DNA of 64,000 bases from Simiduia litorea (lineage in GTDB: Bacteria > Pseudomonadota > Gammaproteobacteria > Pseudomonadales > Cellvibrionaceae): NCBI RefSeq assembly GCF_042853465.1, contig NZ_AP031497.1:3782001-3846000 (forward strand). The letters run 5' to 3'. The notes beneath the pieces were generated by a model, which did not search any database, was not told the DNA's origin, and saw only the letters and a program-made list of their open reading frames with translations. Every line of letters begins with the position of its first letter. The first letter of the stretch is position 1. A program made the position numbers and the translations under genes. This document shows positions 27,248 to 35,468 of the stretch, piece by piece.

Positions 27248-28975
27248 TTAAGGCGCCAATTCAATCAAAAAGTCATCAAGTTGAATGGTACCGCTGCCTT
27301 CAGTGCGCAAAGTAATAAACGATGTGCTAGAAGCCAACTTTCCGTTAATCACGTAAGTTTGCCCCGCCACTAGATCGCCTAGCGCAATGTCGTGAAAACG
27401 CGAAGCGCCACCCCAAATAGACTGACTACTCGAGGCCGTGTTGTTATCGACAAAGAGCTGAAACTTTTTTGTCATATCGCCGGCAACATTTACCACTGTA
27501 AAACTCACCGTGTAGGCCGCCGACAAATCGAACACGCCGGTTGTCGCCGTATCACCCGCGCTGGTGCTTACGCCAGGGGTTGTATTGCCAATACTGACCC
27601 GCGCACCGGTTAAACTGAGCGCGCCGCTAGCAAGCGTTGCCGTGCCGGTGACTTTATAATTCATCGCGACACCCGCACCCGGTCCACCCGATACATCTCG
27701 ATAGCTGTTGCTAAAAAAAGTCGCCGTATCGGGTGCAAAGTTTTCACCGTAAGGCAGAGCCACGTCCTCGATGATAACCTCTTCAGGTACCGGCACCTCA
27801 TCACTCGGCGTCACAGGTGCAGGAATATCCAGTTGTGATTGGTCAATTTTCCCCACACCGGCATTGGCAATGATTTTCGCTTTTAAATTTTCAACCGCAT
27901 CGAGGTTATAGGTATAAGGCACCGTATAGCTGGATGTCGAATTACCACTTTGCGCGGTAATATCGGTGCCATTGTTAGACGACCAGGTGACGCCATTGCC
28001 CATCACGTTGCCGGCGATATGCCAGTAGCCCACCATAGGCGAATAGAAAGACACGATTGGGTTATGAGTGTTTTCAAAAATATTATTCTCAATCAACATT
28101 TCGGCACCCTGCCGGGTATTCACTGCTGACGAGTCAATATTGTTAAAATAGTTGTTGTATACATGGCCTTTGCCATGACGATAAAGCGGAACGCGAGCCG
28201 ATAAATTTTCAAACCGGTTGTGATGAAAGGTCACTAGGCGATCGGTGTCGGGGTTGGTGTCATTTTCCGTATGCCCATGCAGTGAGGTTTTCCACGCATC
28301 ATGTAAATAATTATTAGAAATGGTGACTAATTTCGCGCCATTTTTAGTATCAATCAAACCATCGTAATAATCTTTATCCACATTGAGCGAATTATACAAT
28401 TCGCAATGATCAATCCAAATATGGCTAGTTGTGCTGCCATCGTCATCGCCTTCGATACCAATAGCATCGCGCTCTTGGCCCGGCCAGGCTTCGTGAAAGG
28501 TGAGGTTCTGCACGATAATGTTATTGGCGCGGCGAATAATTAAACCGATACCGTCGAATTCACCCTTAGCCCCCACGCCGATGAGCGAGACATTGTTCAT
28601 GTCTTTAATCGCAATATCGAGATTTGTGCCGCCATTATTAAACGGCGTAATGACGCCGTCGATATAGAGGGTAATGGGTTGGCCTGCCGCCTTTGCCTCG
28701 TCTAATTTTGCTTGTAAATCCAAACCATTATTGACGGTATACACCAAACCATAGGCGCCGCCGGTCAGGTCGTAATTGAAACCGGCAAAACCGCCGTCGG
28801 TCAATGTGATGGGTGTTGGTGTTGGTGTTGGTGTTGGTGTTGGTGTTGGTGTCGATGTAGGCGTTGGTGTCGCGGTCTGGTCACCAGAACCCGAGCCGCC
28901 GCCGCCGCAGGCGGTAACGCCCAGGCCTAACAGCAACGCAAGGGCAATGGGGCGCGCAATCCTGGATTCACGCAT
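27248..28975 (-). CDS. Pectate lyase PL1 lipoprotein with C-terminal beta-sandwich-like module
   Basis: 575 aa lipoprotein (LGLGVTAC, Cys23, then poly-Gly) with a Thr-Pro linker at ~36-56. The PL1 beta-helix spans ~58-385: NVSLIGVGAKGEFDGIGL, HIWIDHCELYNS, DGLIDTKNGAKLVTISNNYLHD and VTFHHNRFENLSARVPLYRHGK (catalytic Arg region). The C-terminal module (~415-575) is not catalytic; it contains FFSNSYRDVSGG, VDNNTASSSQSIWGG and a closing IQLDDFLIEL and is shared with the lipoprotein at 32098-34623. Surface display is likely through the lipid anchor. Downstream of the TonB receptor in the same operon. Base composition is more GC-rich at third positions than the flanking lyase genes. Confidence 0.9.
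   Translation of the reverse strand: MRESRIARPIALALLLGLGVTACGGGGSGSGDQTATPTPTSTPTPTPTPTPTPTPITLTDGGFAGFNYDLTGGAYGLVYTVNNGLDLQAKLDEAKAAGQPITLYIDGVITPFNNGGTNLDIAIKDMNNVSLIGVGAKGEFDGIGLIIRRANNIIVQNLTFHEAWPGQERDAIGIEGDDDGSTTSHIWIDHCELYNSLNVDKDYYDGLIDTKNGAKLVTISNNYLHDAWKTSLHGHTENDTNPDTDRLVTFHHNRFENLSARVPLYRHGKGHVYNNYFNNIDSSAVNTRQGAEMLIENNIFENTHNPIVSFYSPMVGYWHIAGNVMGNGVTWSSNNGTDITAQSGNSTSSYTVPYTYNLDAVENLKAKIIANAGVGKIDQSQLDIPAPVTPSDEVPVPEEVIIEDVALPYGENFAPDTATFFSNSYRDVSGGPGAGVAMNYKVTGTATLASGALSLTGARVSIGNTTPGVSTSAGDTATTGVFDLSAAYTVSFTVVNVAGDMTKKFQLFVDNNTASSSQSIWGGASRFHDIALGDLVAGQTYVINGKLASSTSFITLRTEGSGTIQLDDFLIELAP
28805..28872. repeat. Short tandem repeat encoding Thr-Pro linker
   Basis: GTTGGT hexanucleotide repeats on the plus strand encode alternating Thr-Pro residues of the linker in the PL1 lipoprotein. 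Likely prone to length variation. Confidence 0.85.
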
Positions 28976-28990
28976 GAAATATCTCCGGTT

Positions 28991-29019
28991 AGAAAGCCCG
29001 ACTCATTGCCGGGCTTTCT
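28991..29019 (-). terminator. Intercistronic hairpin between TonB receptor and PL1 lipoprotein
   Basis: Ten-bp inverted repeat AGAAAGCCCG/CGGGCTTTCT with a 9-nt loop. No long T-run follows in the transcribed direction, so it is more likely a partial terminator or an RNA stability element than a full stop. Confidence 0.5.
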
Positions 29020-29052
29020 TGTTGATGGGGAAATAATGGGCTTCAGGTCCGA

Positions 29053-32043
29053 TTAGAAATCCAGGTTGGCGCCAATCTGGTAGCCGCGGCCGTATTGCTC
29101 GATGTTGAACAACATTCTGCCGCCGGCATCCGGATCGCCTTCGAAGTAGTAGCTGTCCCTGGCTCCCGTCAGATTGATGGCATCAAAGTAAATCCTGACG
29201 CCCTGGGCGACTTTCCACGTGGCCTTGAAATCAAGGGTGGTGCTCGCCGCCTGATACACGTCGGCCCAAGCCTGGCAGTTCTGGGTGTAACCCAAGCCCG
29301 CATCAGCGGCCAGATCGTCGGCCGTACAGGCGCCTATACGCTTGAGAATGTCGCCGGTGTAGTTGGCAATCAGGCGCGCCGACACTGTGTCGTTTTCCCA
29401 GCCCAAAGTTAGGTTACCGGCGGTGTTGGCGGTTTCCGGCAGGCGGATGCTGTCCACCCGCACTGTGTCACCCACGTCGCCCTCGCTGTCCTGCAAGGTC
29501 AGGTTGGCTTGCAGGAACAGGTTGTCGAGCCAGCGCCCCACGGCGTGATCTTCCCAGCGACCGTCTAGGTACTGGGTGTAGCTCAGCTCGGCGCCGTACA
29601 CATGGGCCGACTCACCGTTTAAGAAGGTGCGTACATTGGTGAGCGTGGTATCGGGCAGAATGGTGAATTGGGTCACCTGATCGAGCGGCAATTCAAAGGG
29701 CAAGTCGGTGCCAATGTTCAGGTCGACGCCGTTGGCATCCACAATAAAGTCCTTGATGTCTTTATAGAACAGCGCAGCCTGCAGGAAGGTGTCGTCGCCA
29801 TACCAAGACAGAGACAGGTCGATGTTGGTGGCCTTCATGGGCTCCAGTGACGGGTTGCCAATACTGACCGCATTGTTGGCCGACAGCACAAACCATTCGG
29901 CCTGATAATCCACGTCGCCGTTGGTGGAACCTATCTGGTTCGGGTCATCGTTACAGATCACGGTGCCGGTGTAAGCCGGATCTGTATTGCACAGTTCAAC
30001 CCGATCAGTGATTTCAAAGTAGGCGCGACTCTTGCCGAAATCCGGCCGGCTGAAACTGGTCCAGATAGCCGCGCGCGCCAGAAGCTTATCGCTCAATTCG
30101 TGCCGGTAGTGCAACGCTGGCAGGAAATTGCTGTATTGGTTTTTGACATCATCTAAGAGCAAGGCGATGTCGAGCGACTCCAGCCCTTGAGAATCCTCGT
30201 TGCGGTCGTTGCGCATGGCCATGTAGCCGGTGGAATCAAACCAGGTGCGCTCGTAGCGGGCGCCGGCAATCAAGGTGCCACCATCGGTGACCTGAAATTC
30301 TGCCATCAGGTAGGCAGCTGCCGAGTCTTCGTTGAGCTCGTAATCCAGCCTGACGGAGTCAATTTCATTTTCGTCCGAGTCGTAGTTATCACCGATGGCG
30401 CGGGTGCTGGCAATCAACCGCTCCGCTTCCGACCGGGTAATAATGAAGTGGTCGAAGTCGGCATTTTCCGGCCGGTAGGTGTCGAACTCGCTCAGTCGAG
30501 CACCGGCCAGTGCCACACACTCTAGGTCGCCGTTACAACCGGCTACGGCGCGATCACCCGGTACAATGCTGGCGCGGTTGCGGTCGCTGCTGCGGTTGCG
30601 CTGCTGCCCGCGGATCCCGAATTTAACGTAGTTAAGCAAGCCGCCGTCGGTCCAGTCGCGGCGCAGATTCAAGGTGAGCTGATCCACCGCATCTTCGCGC
30701 AGACTCTGCTCCAAAAACAGGTTGTCGTAACCCAGATTGGGCTGCATGGCCTGGCCATACTGGTAGCCGTTGGGGTTCGAAATAGCGCCGGTGCTAATGC
30801 TGCCGGTGTCGATTAACTCAGTCAGCTGGGTACCGGAAATAATCTGGCCGTTGATGAAATCGTCGCCGTACTGGCCCAACGAAGACAGCTCGCGCAATCG
30901 GAACTGCACGCGCCGACCATCAGGTTTTTCATCTTCGCTGCGCGACATCACTAGGTCATAGTCCACCCACCAACCATCGGCCAAACTGTTTTCACCGCCG
31001 ATAGTGAAGGTGTTGGTAGTGACTTCGGATTGCTGGATAAAGTACTGCTGTTGCAGGTCGACACTGTCCAGACCAAAGGTCTGTTGGTCTTCGTCTAGGT
31101 AAAGCTTGCTGGTGCTGCTATCCAGGTTGTAGCGATAGTATTCGCGCAGGGCGATATCGTCATCGGCGTAACTGGTGTGGTTTAACCGGACATGGTAGCG
31201 GTTGTCGGCGTCGGGTTGGTATTCCAGGTTCAGCAAACCGGTAACCCGTTCGCGCTCGGCGTTTTCCTGGAAGTTAGTAAATTCCCAAGGAATCAGAATG
31301 CGGTTCTGGCCATCATCGCCATACACCGGCAGGGTGGTGTCGTGGTGTTTGGTTTGGTAGCCCTGAGTGATGCGATTTTCCCAGGAGGCGGTATAGGCCA
31401 AGCCAAGGGTGTTATCCATGAACAGGTTGGTACCCTGCACGGTGATTTTAGGCGAGTGGTCCTCGGCCTGTTCACTGTAATAATCCTGCAGCGTTAGCTT
31501 GAAACTGTCCTTGCCGCGATCGAGCGCCGACAGGGTCCTGACGTTGATCATGCCGCCGATGGCATCCAGATTCATGTCCGGGGTCAGGGATTTGTTCACC
31601 TCGATGGACTGCAGTACGTCAGAGGGTAAGCTATCTAGGGAAAAGGCGCGATCTTCCAAGTCGCCGCTACTGCCGCCGCCAGCATTGGCCAGCGAACCGC
31701 CGTCCATCTGCACGCTCACCATACCTGGGCCTAGGCCGCGCAGGCTGACAAACTTGCCCTCGCCCTCGCCCCGCTGCAGGGTGATGCCGGGCATGCGCTG
31801 CAACAATTCCGCCACGTTCTGGGCGGAGAAGTTACCGGCGTCATCCTGGGTCACCACGGAACTGAAGTTGTCTTTATTTCGTTCGGCTTCGCGGGCATTT
31901 TCGTCGGCCGCGCGCACGCCTTCTACCACCACTTCCTCTAGGCCTTGGCCGGCCATGTCTTCGCTTTGCTGCGCCATTGCCTGGGCGCTGATTAACGCCA
32001 CCGCCAACGGCAGTAATTTCATGGATGTATTCAGGATTTTCAT
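29053..32043 (-). CDS. TonB-dependent receptor for pectin oligosaccharides
   Basis: 996 aa. Signal peptide ends ISAQAMAQ. A TonB-box-like EEVVVEG is followed by the plug with LLQRMPGITLQRGEGEGKFVSLRGLGPGMVSVQMDGG, the TonB-Xanth-Caul type used for glycans, then a large barrel with the usual C-terminal aromatic end (IGANLDF). It is flanked by the surface lipoprotein gene upstream and the PL1 lipoprotein gene downstream, an arrangement equivalent in logic to a SusC/SusD/lyase trio. Codon use is visibly GC-rich at third positions. Confidence 0.92.
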   Translation of the reverse strand: MKILNTSMKLLPLAVALISAQAMAQQSEDMAGQGLEEVVVEGVRAADENAREAERNKDNFSSVVTQDDAGNFSAQNVAELLQRMPGITLQRGEGEGKFVSLRGLGPGMVSVQMDGGSLANAGGGSSGDLEDRAFSLDSLPSDVLQSIEVNKSLTPDMNLDAIGGMINVRTLSALDRGKDSFKLTLQDYYSEQAEDHSPKITVQGTNLFMDNTLGLAYTASWENRITQGYQTKHHDTTLPVYGDDGQNRILIPWEFTNFQENAERERVTGLLNLEYQPDADNRYHVRLNHTSYADDDIALREYYRYNLDSSTSKLYLDEDQQTFGLDSVDLQQQYFIQQSEVTTNTFTIGGENSLADGWWVDYDLVMSRSEDEKPDGRRVQFRLRELSSLGQYGDDFINGQIISGTQLTELIDTGSISTGAISNPNGYQYGQAMQPNLGYDNLFLEQSLREDAVDQLTLNLRRDWTDGGLLNYVKFGIRGQQRNRSSDRNRASIVPGDRAVAGCNGDLECVALAGARLSEFDTYRPENADFDHFIITRSEAERLIASTRAIGDNYDSDENEIDSVRLDYELNEDSAAAYLMAEFQVTDGGTLIAGARYERTWFDSTGYMAMRNDRNEDSQGLESLDIALLLDDVKNQYSNFLPALHYRHELSDKLLARAAIWTSFSRPDFGKSRAYFEITDRVELCNTDPAYTGTVICNDDPNQIGSTNGDVDYQAEWFVLSANNAVSIGNPSLEPMKATNIDLSLSWYGDDTFLQAALFYKDIKDFIVDANGVDLNIGTDLPFELPLDQVTQFTILPDTTLTNVRTFLNGESAHVYGAELSYTQYLDGRWEDHAVGRWLDNLFLQANLTLQDSEGDVGDTVRVDSIRLPETANTAGNLTLGWENDTVSARLIANYTGDILKRIGACTADDLAADAGLGYTQNCQAWADVYQAASTTLDFKATWKVAQGVRIYFDAINLTGARDSYYFEGDPDAGGRMLFNIEQYGRGYQIGANLDF

Positions 32044-32074
32044 GATGCTCTGTTCACCTCTGGAATTATTGTTG

Positions 32075-32091
32075 GCGCGGCCGAGCCGCGC
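32075..32091 (-). other. GC-rich hairpin between surface lipoprotein and TonB receptor genes
   Basis: Perfect 7-bp stem GCGCGGC/GCCGCGC with a 3-nt loop, no T-run. Probably an RNA stability or processing element setting relative expression of the two genes. Confidence 0.5.
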
Positions 32092-32097
32092 GCTTTA

Positions 32098-34623
32098 TTA
32101 CTGGAGCTCGACTTTAAAATTGTCGATCGTGATGGGCGCCGTGACGCCGCTGTCGCAGCGCAGCTGTATGAAGGACATGGCGGTGCCCACGCTGCTGGCG
32201 ATAGACACAGTACCGGTAGCGCTATCGTCGTCGGTTATCGTGGCCACGGTTTTCTCAAATATTTTTGAGCTGCCGCCGTGCTGCGAGCTGGACGAGCTAG
32301 AGGTGTTGTTATCCACATAGACCTGGCATTTGCCAGTGCTGGTACCGTCGTTTCCATTAGCCGTCACATCAAAGCTGATCACGTAAGGCTGACTTAAATC
32401 CAAGTCGCCCTGAGGCACTGAGCCGGCACTTGTGGCCGCGCCCGGATTGCTGTCGCCAAGGCTAAAACGCGCATTGTTGATACTCAGCTGGCCGCCAGCC
32501 AGAGTGATGCGCGAACCGCTGCCGGTGACGTTGTAGAAGGCCTTGCCGGCGTCACCGCTAATGCTCTTGTAGGCCGCCGTAAAAAAGTCACTGCTGCTGC
32601 CGTCGCCATCGGTGGCGGCATCAAAGCTTTCACTCAAGATCGCCGCCGGTGCGCCAGCGCCTGCATAAAAGCCCAGCTCGCCGATGCTGGCTGGCAGCTC
32701 GCCCACCAGGTCGTCCGCGCTCATGGCCGCCACTGCCGCATCGTTGGACCACAACAACCAGTCCACCTTGGCGAAATAGCTGCTAGAGGCATCCTCACCA
32801 ATGCGCAACCGGTTGGCGCCACCGCCACCGCTGCGACCGGTGCCCAACACCGCTAGATCGCCCAGCATGGCGCCGCTGAGTTGCTCAGAAATATTGATGC
32901 CGTCGCGGTAGACGCTAGCGCTGATATTTTTGCCGTCCACCACACTGACGTCAGTTGGGTCCGTGACGATGTAGTTGATCTGGTAGATGTGGTAGTCGTC
33001 GGCCATAGTCAGGTCGGCTTCAGCGTTGGCCGAGCCATCCTGAAAGCGTTCCAACTGAAAGCGGCCATCGGCACCTTGGTCGGGCCTTAGCAGTACTTTC
33101 ACGCGCGCATCGCTGGGCGCGGCAAACGCGGTTTCCAGTTCCAGGCCACGGGCCGGGCTGGCCGATACATCGACGCGCGCCAGCAGCGTGAAATACTGCG
33201 GATAACCGTCGGCATCGGCCACCACGCCGGTGATGTCGCCCTTGCTGCGGGCGCCACTATCCGCGCTGGTATCCAGTGTTGCAGTGCCGTCGTTGTTGGC
33301 GCTGAACAGGATGTCGGTGTCGGCGTAAGTTAGGCTGCCAGTGCTATTGGCTTTCAGCACCAGTGCGCCGCTGCTTTCTGGGCTGATGCAGCCGTCGTAC
33401 ACGCTCCAAGCGATACTGCCGGTGATGTCACCGGGGCTAGTCACCACGCAGCCGAGCGGTGCCACCGGCGTGGCCGAGGCGGCCGCGCTCCAGTCGCTGC
33501 TGCCGGCCGAATTGTTGGCGCGCAGAAAGGTAAAGTATTCGGTGCCGTTGGCTAGACTTTCCAGCAGTACCGGCGAGCTGACGTCGAGCATCTGGGTGGC
33601 GGCACTGACGTCATTGCTGGTCCCCCAAGCTAGATCGTAACTGCCCACGCCCACACCGGTGCTCCAACTGACGGTAATCTGCCCGTCGCCGGCATTAAGT
33701 GTGGGTGCATCCGGCACCGCGGGCGCGGTGGCTGGGGCAAACACGCCACAGGTCGGCAGATCGGCCTGGCCATTTTCAGTCTGCGGTTCGACTAATAGGT
33801 CATCGATGATAACCGTGCTGCCGCCCTCGACCCGCAACTGCAGGAAGGACGTGGCATTGCCCACCAGCACCGGGCGAATATCTACCGGCGTAGCACCGGG
33901 CTCGAGAGTAACATTGCCGGGCACGTTGATTTCTACCCGCTTGCCGGCCACCAGTTGGCTCACCGGCACGTTGAAAATGCGCGAACCGGCGCTGCCGCCG
34001 CCCCAGTAGGATTTGCTTTCGCTAGAGCTGTTGTTGTCTACAAACACCTGCATATTGCGACTGCCGCTGGCTTCTTTGACGCAGAAGGAAATGCGGTAGT
34101 CAGTGCTCAGGTTCAGCTCGCCCCAGGTGCCGGTGACATCGCCGCTGGTGCTATCTTTTTTGGGGTCGGTGGCATCGATATCGGGCCGGGTTTGGCCCAG
34201 ACTGAAGCGACCGGTATTGAGCAACAAAGACGGGTTGCCGGCGTCGCTCACAATGCCCAGCTGCTCCAGATTGACCGCCGTGCCCAGCGTTGGGTCGTCA
34301 CCTTCAAAGAAACAACAGGTGGGATAGTAGAGCGACGGCTGGCTGTCGTCAGGGTTGTCGGTGCTGAGGGCTTTGTAATCGCTACTGAAGAAACTGATGG
34401 TATCGGCTTCGTCGAAACCAACGAACAGACCGTCGCCGAAGTTTTCGCTCAGAATAATAGGGGGGACTGGCACTTCGCCGCCGTTATCGCCGCCACCAGT
34501 ACTGGGTGGCGGTACGGGCAACACGTCGCCCTCGCTTTGATGATCACTGCCACTGCCGCCACCGCAGGCGGTTAAACAAGTGAGCAGGATCAGAGATGCC
34601 GCGGTCGGGAGCCTGGTATTCAT
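32098..34623 (-). CDS. Non-catalytic surface lipoprotein, candidate pectin-binding protein
   Basis: 841 aa. Lipoprotein signal LILLTCLTAC (Cys20) followed by Gly/Ser and Pro-rich spacer. Domain order: module A (~57-285; FFSSDYKALS, VDNNSSSESKSYWGG, IIDDLLVEP), fibronectin-III-like (~300-390; PDAPTLNAGDGQITVSWS), a jelly-roll or LamG-like central domain (~395-650; YFTLLARVDVSASPARGLELETAF, WLLWSNDA), and module A' (~660-841; FFTAAYKSISG, VDNNTSSSSSSQHGG, ITIDNFKVEL). Modules A and A' resemble the C-terminal module of the adjacent PL1 lipoprotein. No glycosidase, lyase or esterase motif is seen. By position and build it is a surface glycan-binding protein partnering the adjacent TonB receptor. 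First gene of the long leftward operon; start has GAGG seven bases upstream. Confidence 0.75.
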   Translation of the reverse strand: MNTRLPTAASLILLTCLTACGGGSGSDHQSEGDVLPVPPPSTGGGDNGGEVPVPPIILSENFGDGLFVGFDEADTISFFSSDYKALSTDNPDDSQPSLYYPTCCFFEGDDPTLGTAVNLEQLGIVSDAGNPSLLLNTGRFSLGQTRPDIDATDPKKDSTSGDVTGTWGELNLSTDYRISFCVKEASGSRNMQVFVDNNSSSESKSYWGGGSAGSRIFNVPVSQLVAGKRVEINVPGNVTLEPGATPVDIRPVLVGNATSFLQLRVEGGSTVIIDDLLVEPQTENGQADLPTCGVFAPATAPAVPDAPTLNAGDGQITVSWSTGVGVGSYDLAWGTSNDVSAATQMLDVSSPVLLESLANGTEYFTFLRANNSAGSSDWSAAASATPVAPLGCVVTSPGDITGSIAWSVYDGCISPESSGALVLKANSTGSLTYADTDILFSANNDGTATLDTSADSGARSKGDITGVVADADGYPQYFTLLARVDVSASPARGLELETAFAAPSDARVKVLLRPDQGADGRFQLERFQDGSANAEADLTMADDYHIYQINYIVTDPTDVSVVDGKNISASVYRDGINISEQLSGAMLGDLAVLGTGRSGGGGANRLRIGEDASSSYFAKVDWLLWSNDAAVAAMSADDLVGELPASIGELGFYAGAGAPAAILSESFDAATDGDGSSSDFFTAAYKSISGDAGKAFYNVTGSGSRITLAGGQLSINNARFSLGDSNPGAATSAGSVPQGDLDLSQPYVISFDVTANGNDGTSTGKCQVYVDNNTSSSSSSQHGGSSKIFEKTVATITDDDSATGTVSIASSVGTAMSFIQLRCDSGVTAPITIDNFKVELQ

Positions 34624-34711
34624 TGCGTGTCCTCGTGAACATTTTTATTGTCTTCAGCCTGCGCCAGCCACTCGGCACGAGCTTACCACTTTGGACTGCC
34701 ATAATAACCAT

Positions 34712-34726
34712 ATTGGCTTTACCAAT
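34712..34726. promoter_or_regulatory. Putative GntR (UxuR-like) operator, long leftward pectin operon
   Basis: 15-bp inverted repeat ATTGGCTTTACCAAT, 89 bp upstream of the surface lipoprotein start codon. Confidence 0.75.
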
Positions 34727-35195
34727 TCAAGCGCTGTTCACCCGCTTTTTTCCATCCGCTTGCACCACTGACTTTTTATGTTGCTCACCTGAGTCGGACC
34801 GGTGCGGTACCAAGCTTAGCCAATTGTCTAGCCCTAGTACCCTAGGACAGCCAAAGCAAGACCAATGGCAAAGCCGATAACCATCTGATAAATAACGCTA
34901 TTTATCGATAGCCTCGACAGAAAGTCGATAATTCTGGACCGAATCAAAGGAGCTAATTAAGCCTTTAATCGACCACTTTTCATGTGAAAACAGGCCATTT
35001 AACGCTAAACGCTTGAGGCCGTTTTACGCTATAAAACCGATGATTGCTCCAACTAGGAGACGATATTAAGCGCCTTAATCTGCCTATAAATAAGGTAATT
35101 CCAGCCACTTTCCTCCGAAAAGCAGACAAGCCTCGCAATAAAAATCGCCTACAAATAGATCTAAAAAGTTTACAGTCACGACATAACGCACTAGC

Positions 35196-35220
35196 ATGGC
35201 CTTACCAATGGTCTTACCAA
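35196..35220. promoter_or_regulatory. Tandem overlapping GntR (UxuR-like) operators, two-headed pectate lyase
   Basis: Two copies, ATGGCCTTACCAA (35196-35208) and ATGGTCTTACCAA (35208-35220), share one base, 12 bp centre to centre. Both lack the outermost T of the consensus. Confidence 0.65.
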
Positions 35221-35468
35221 AAAAATAAAGGTTGGAATACCTAGCTTGGAAGATCAATAGGTAGGTGAGTGTAGGCGCTTGAGGTAACGCACCTTTTTCA
35301 CAGCAACTGTGCAACTGTGGAGCGAGCAATCGTCATGATGGTTCATTTGAGCTTTGGGTACATGACCAGCACCGCTTTTAATTTAATCCGTGGACACTGA
35401 GGCGGAGCAAAAGCAGGGGTATTCGCTTGGTCCGTCTCGACCGATCACAATAATAATAGGTTCAAAAT

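Larger units (their letters stand above)
34624..35468. other. Divergent regulatory region between surface lipoprotein and two-headed lyase
   Basis: 845 bp without a credible gene. One operator serves the leftward operon (34712-34726) and two tandem operators serve the rightward lyase (35196-35220). The lyase leader after the operators is about 248 bp. Confidence 0.6.
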
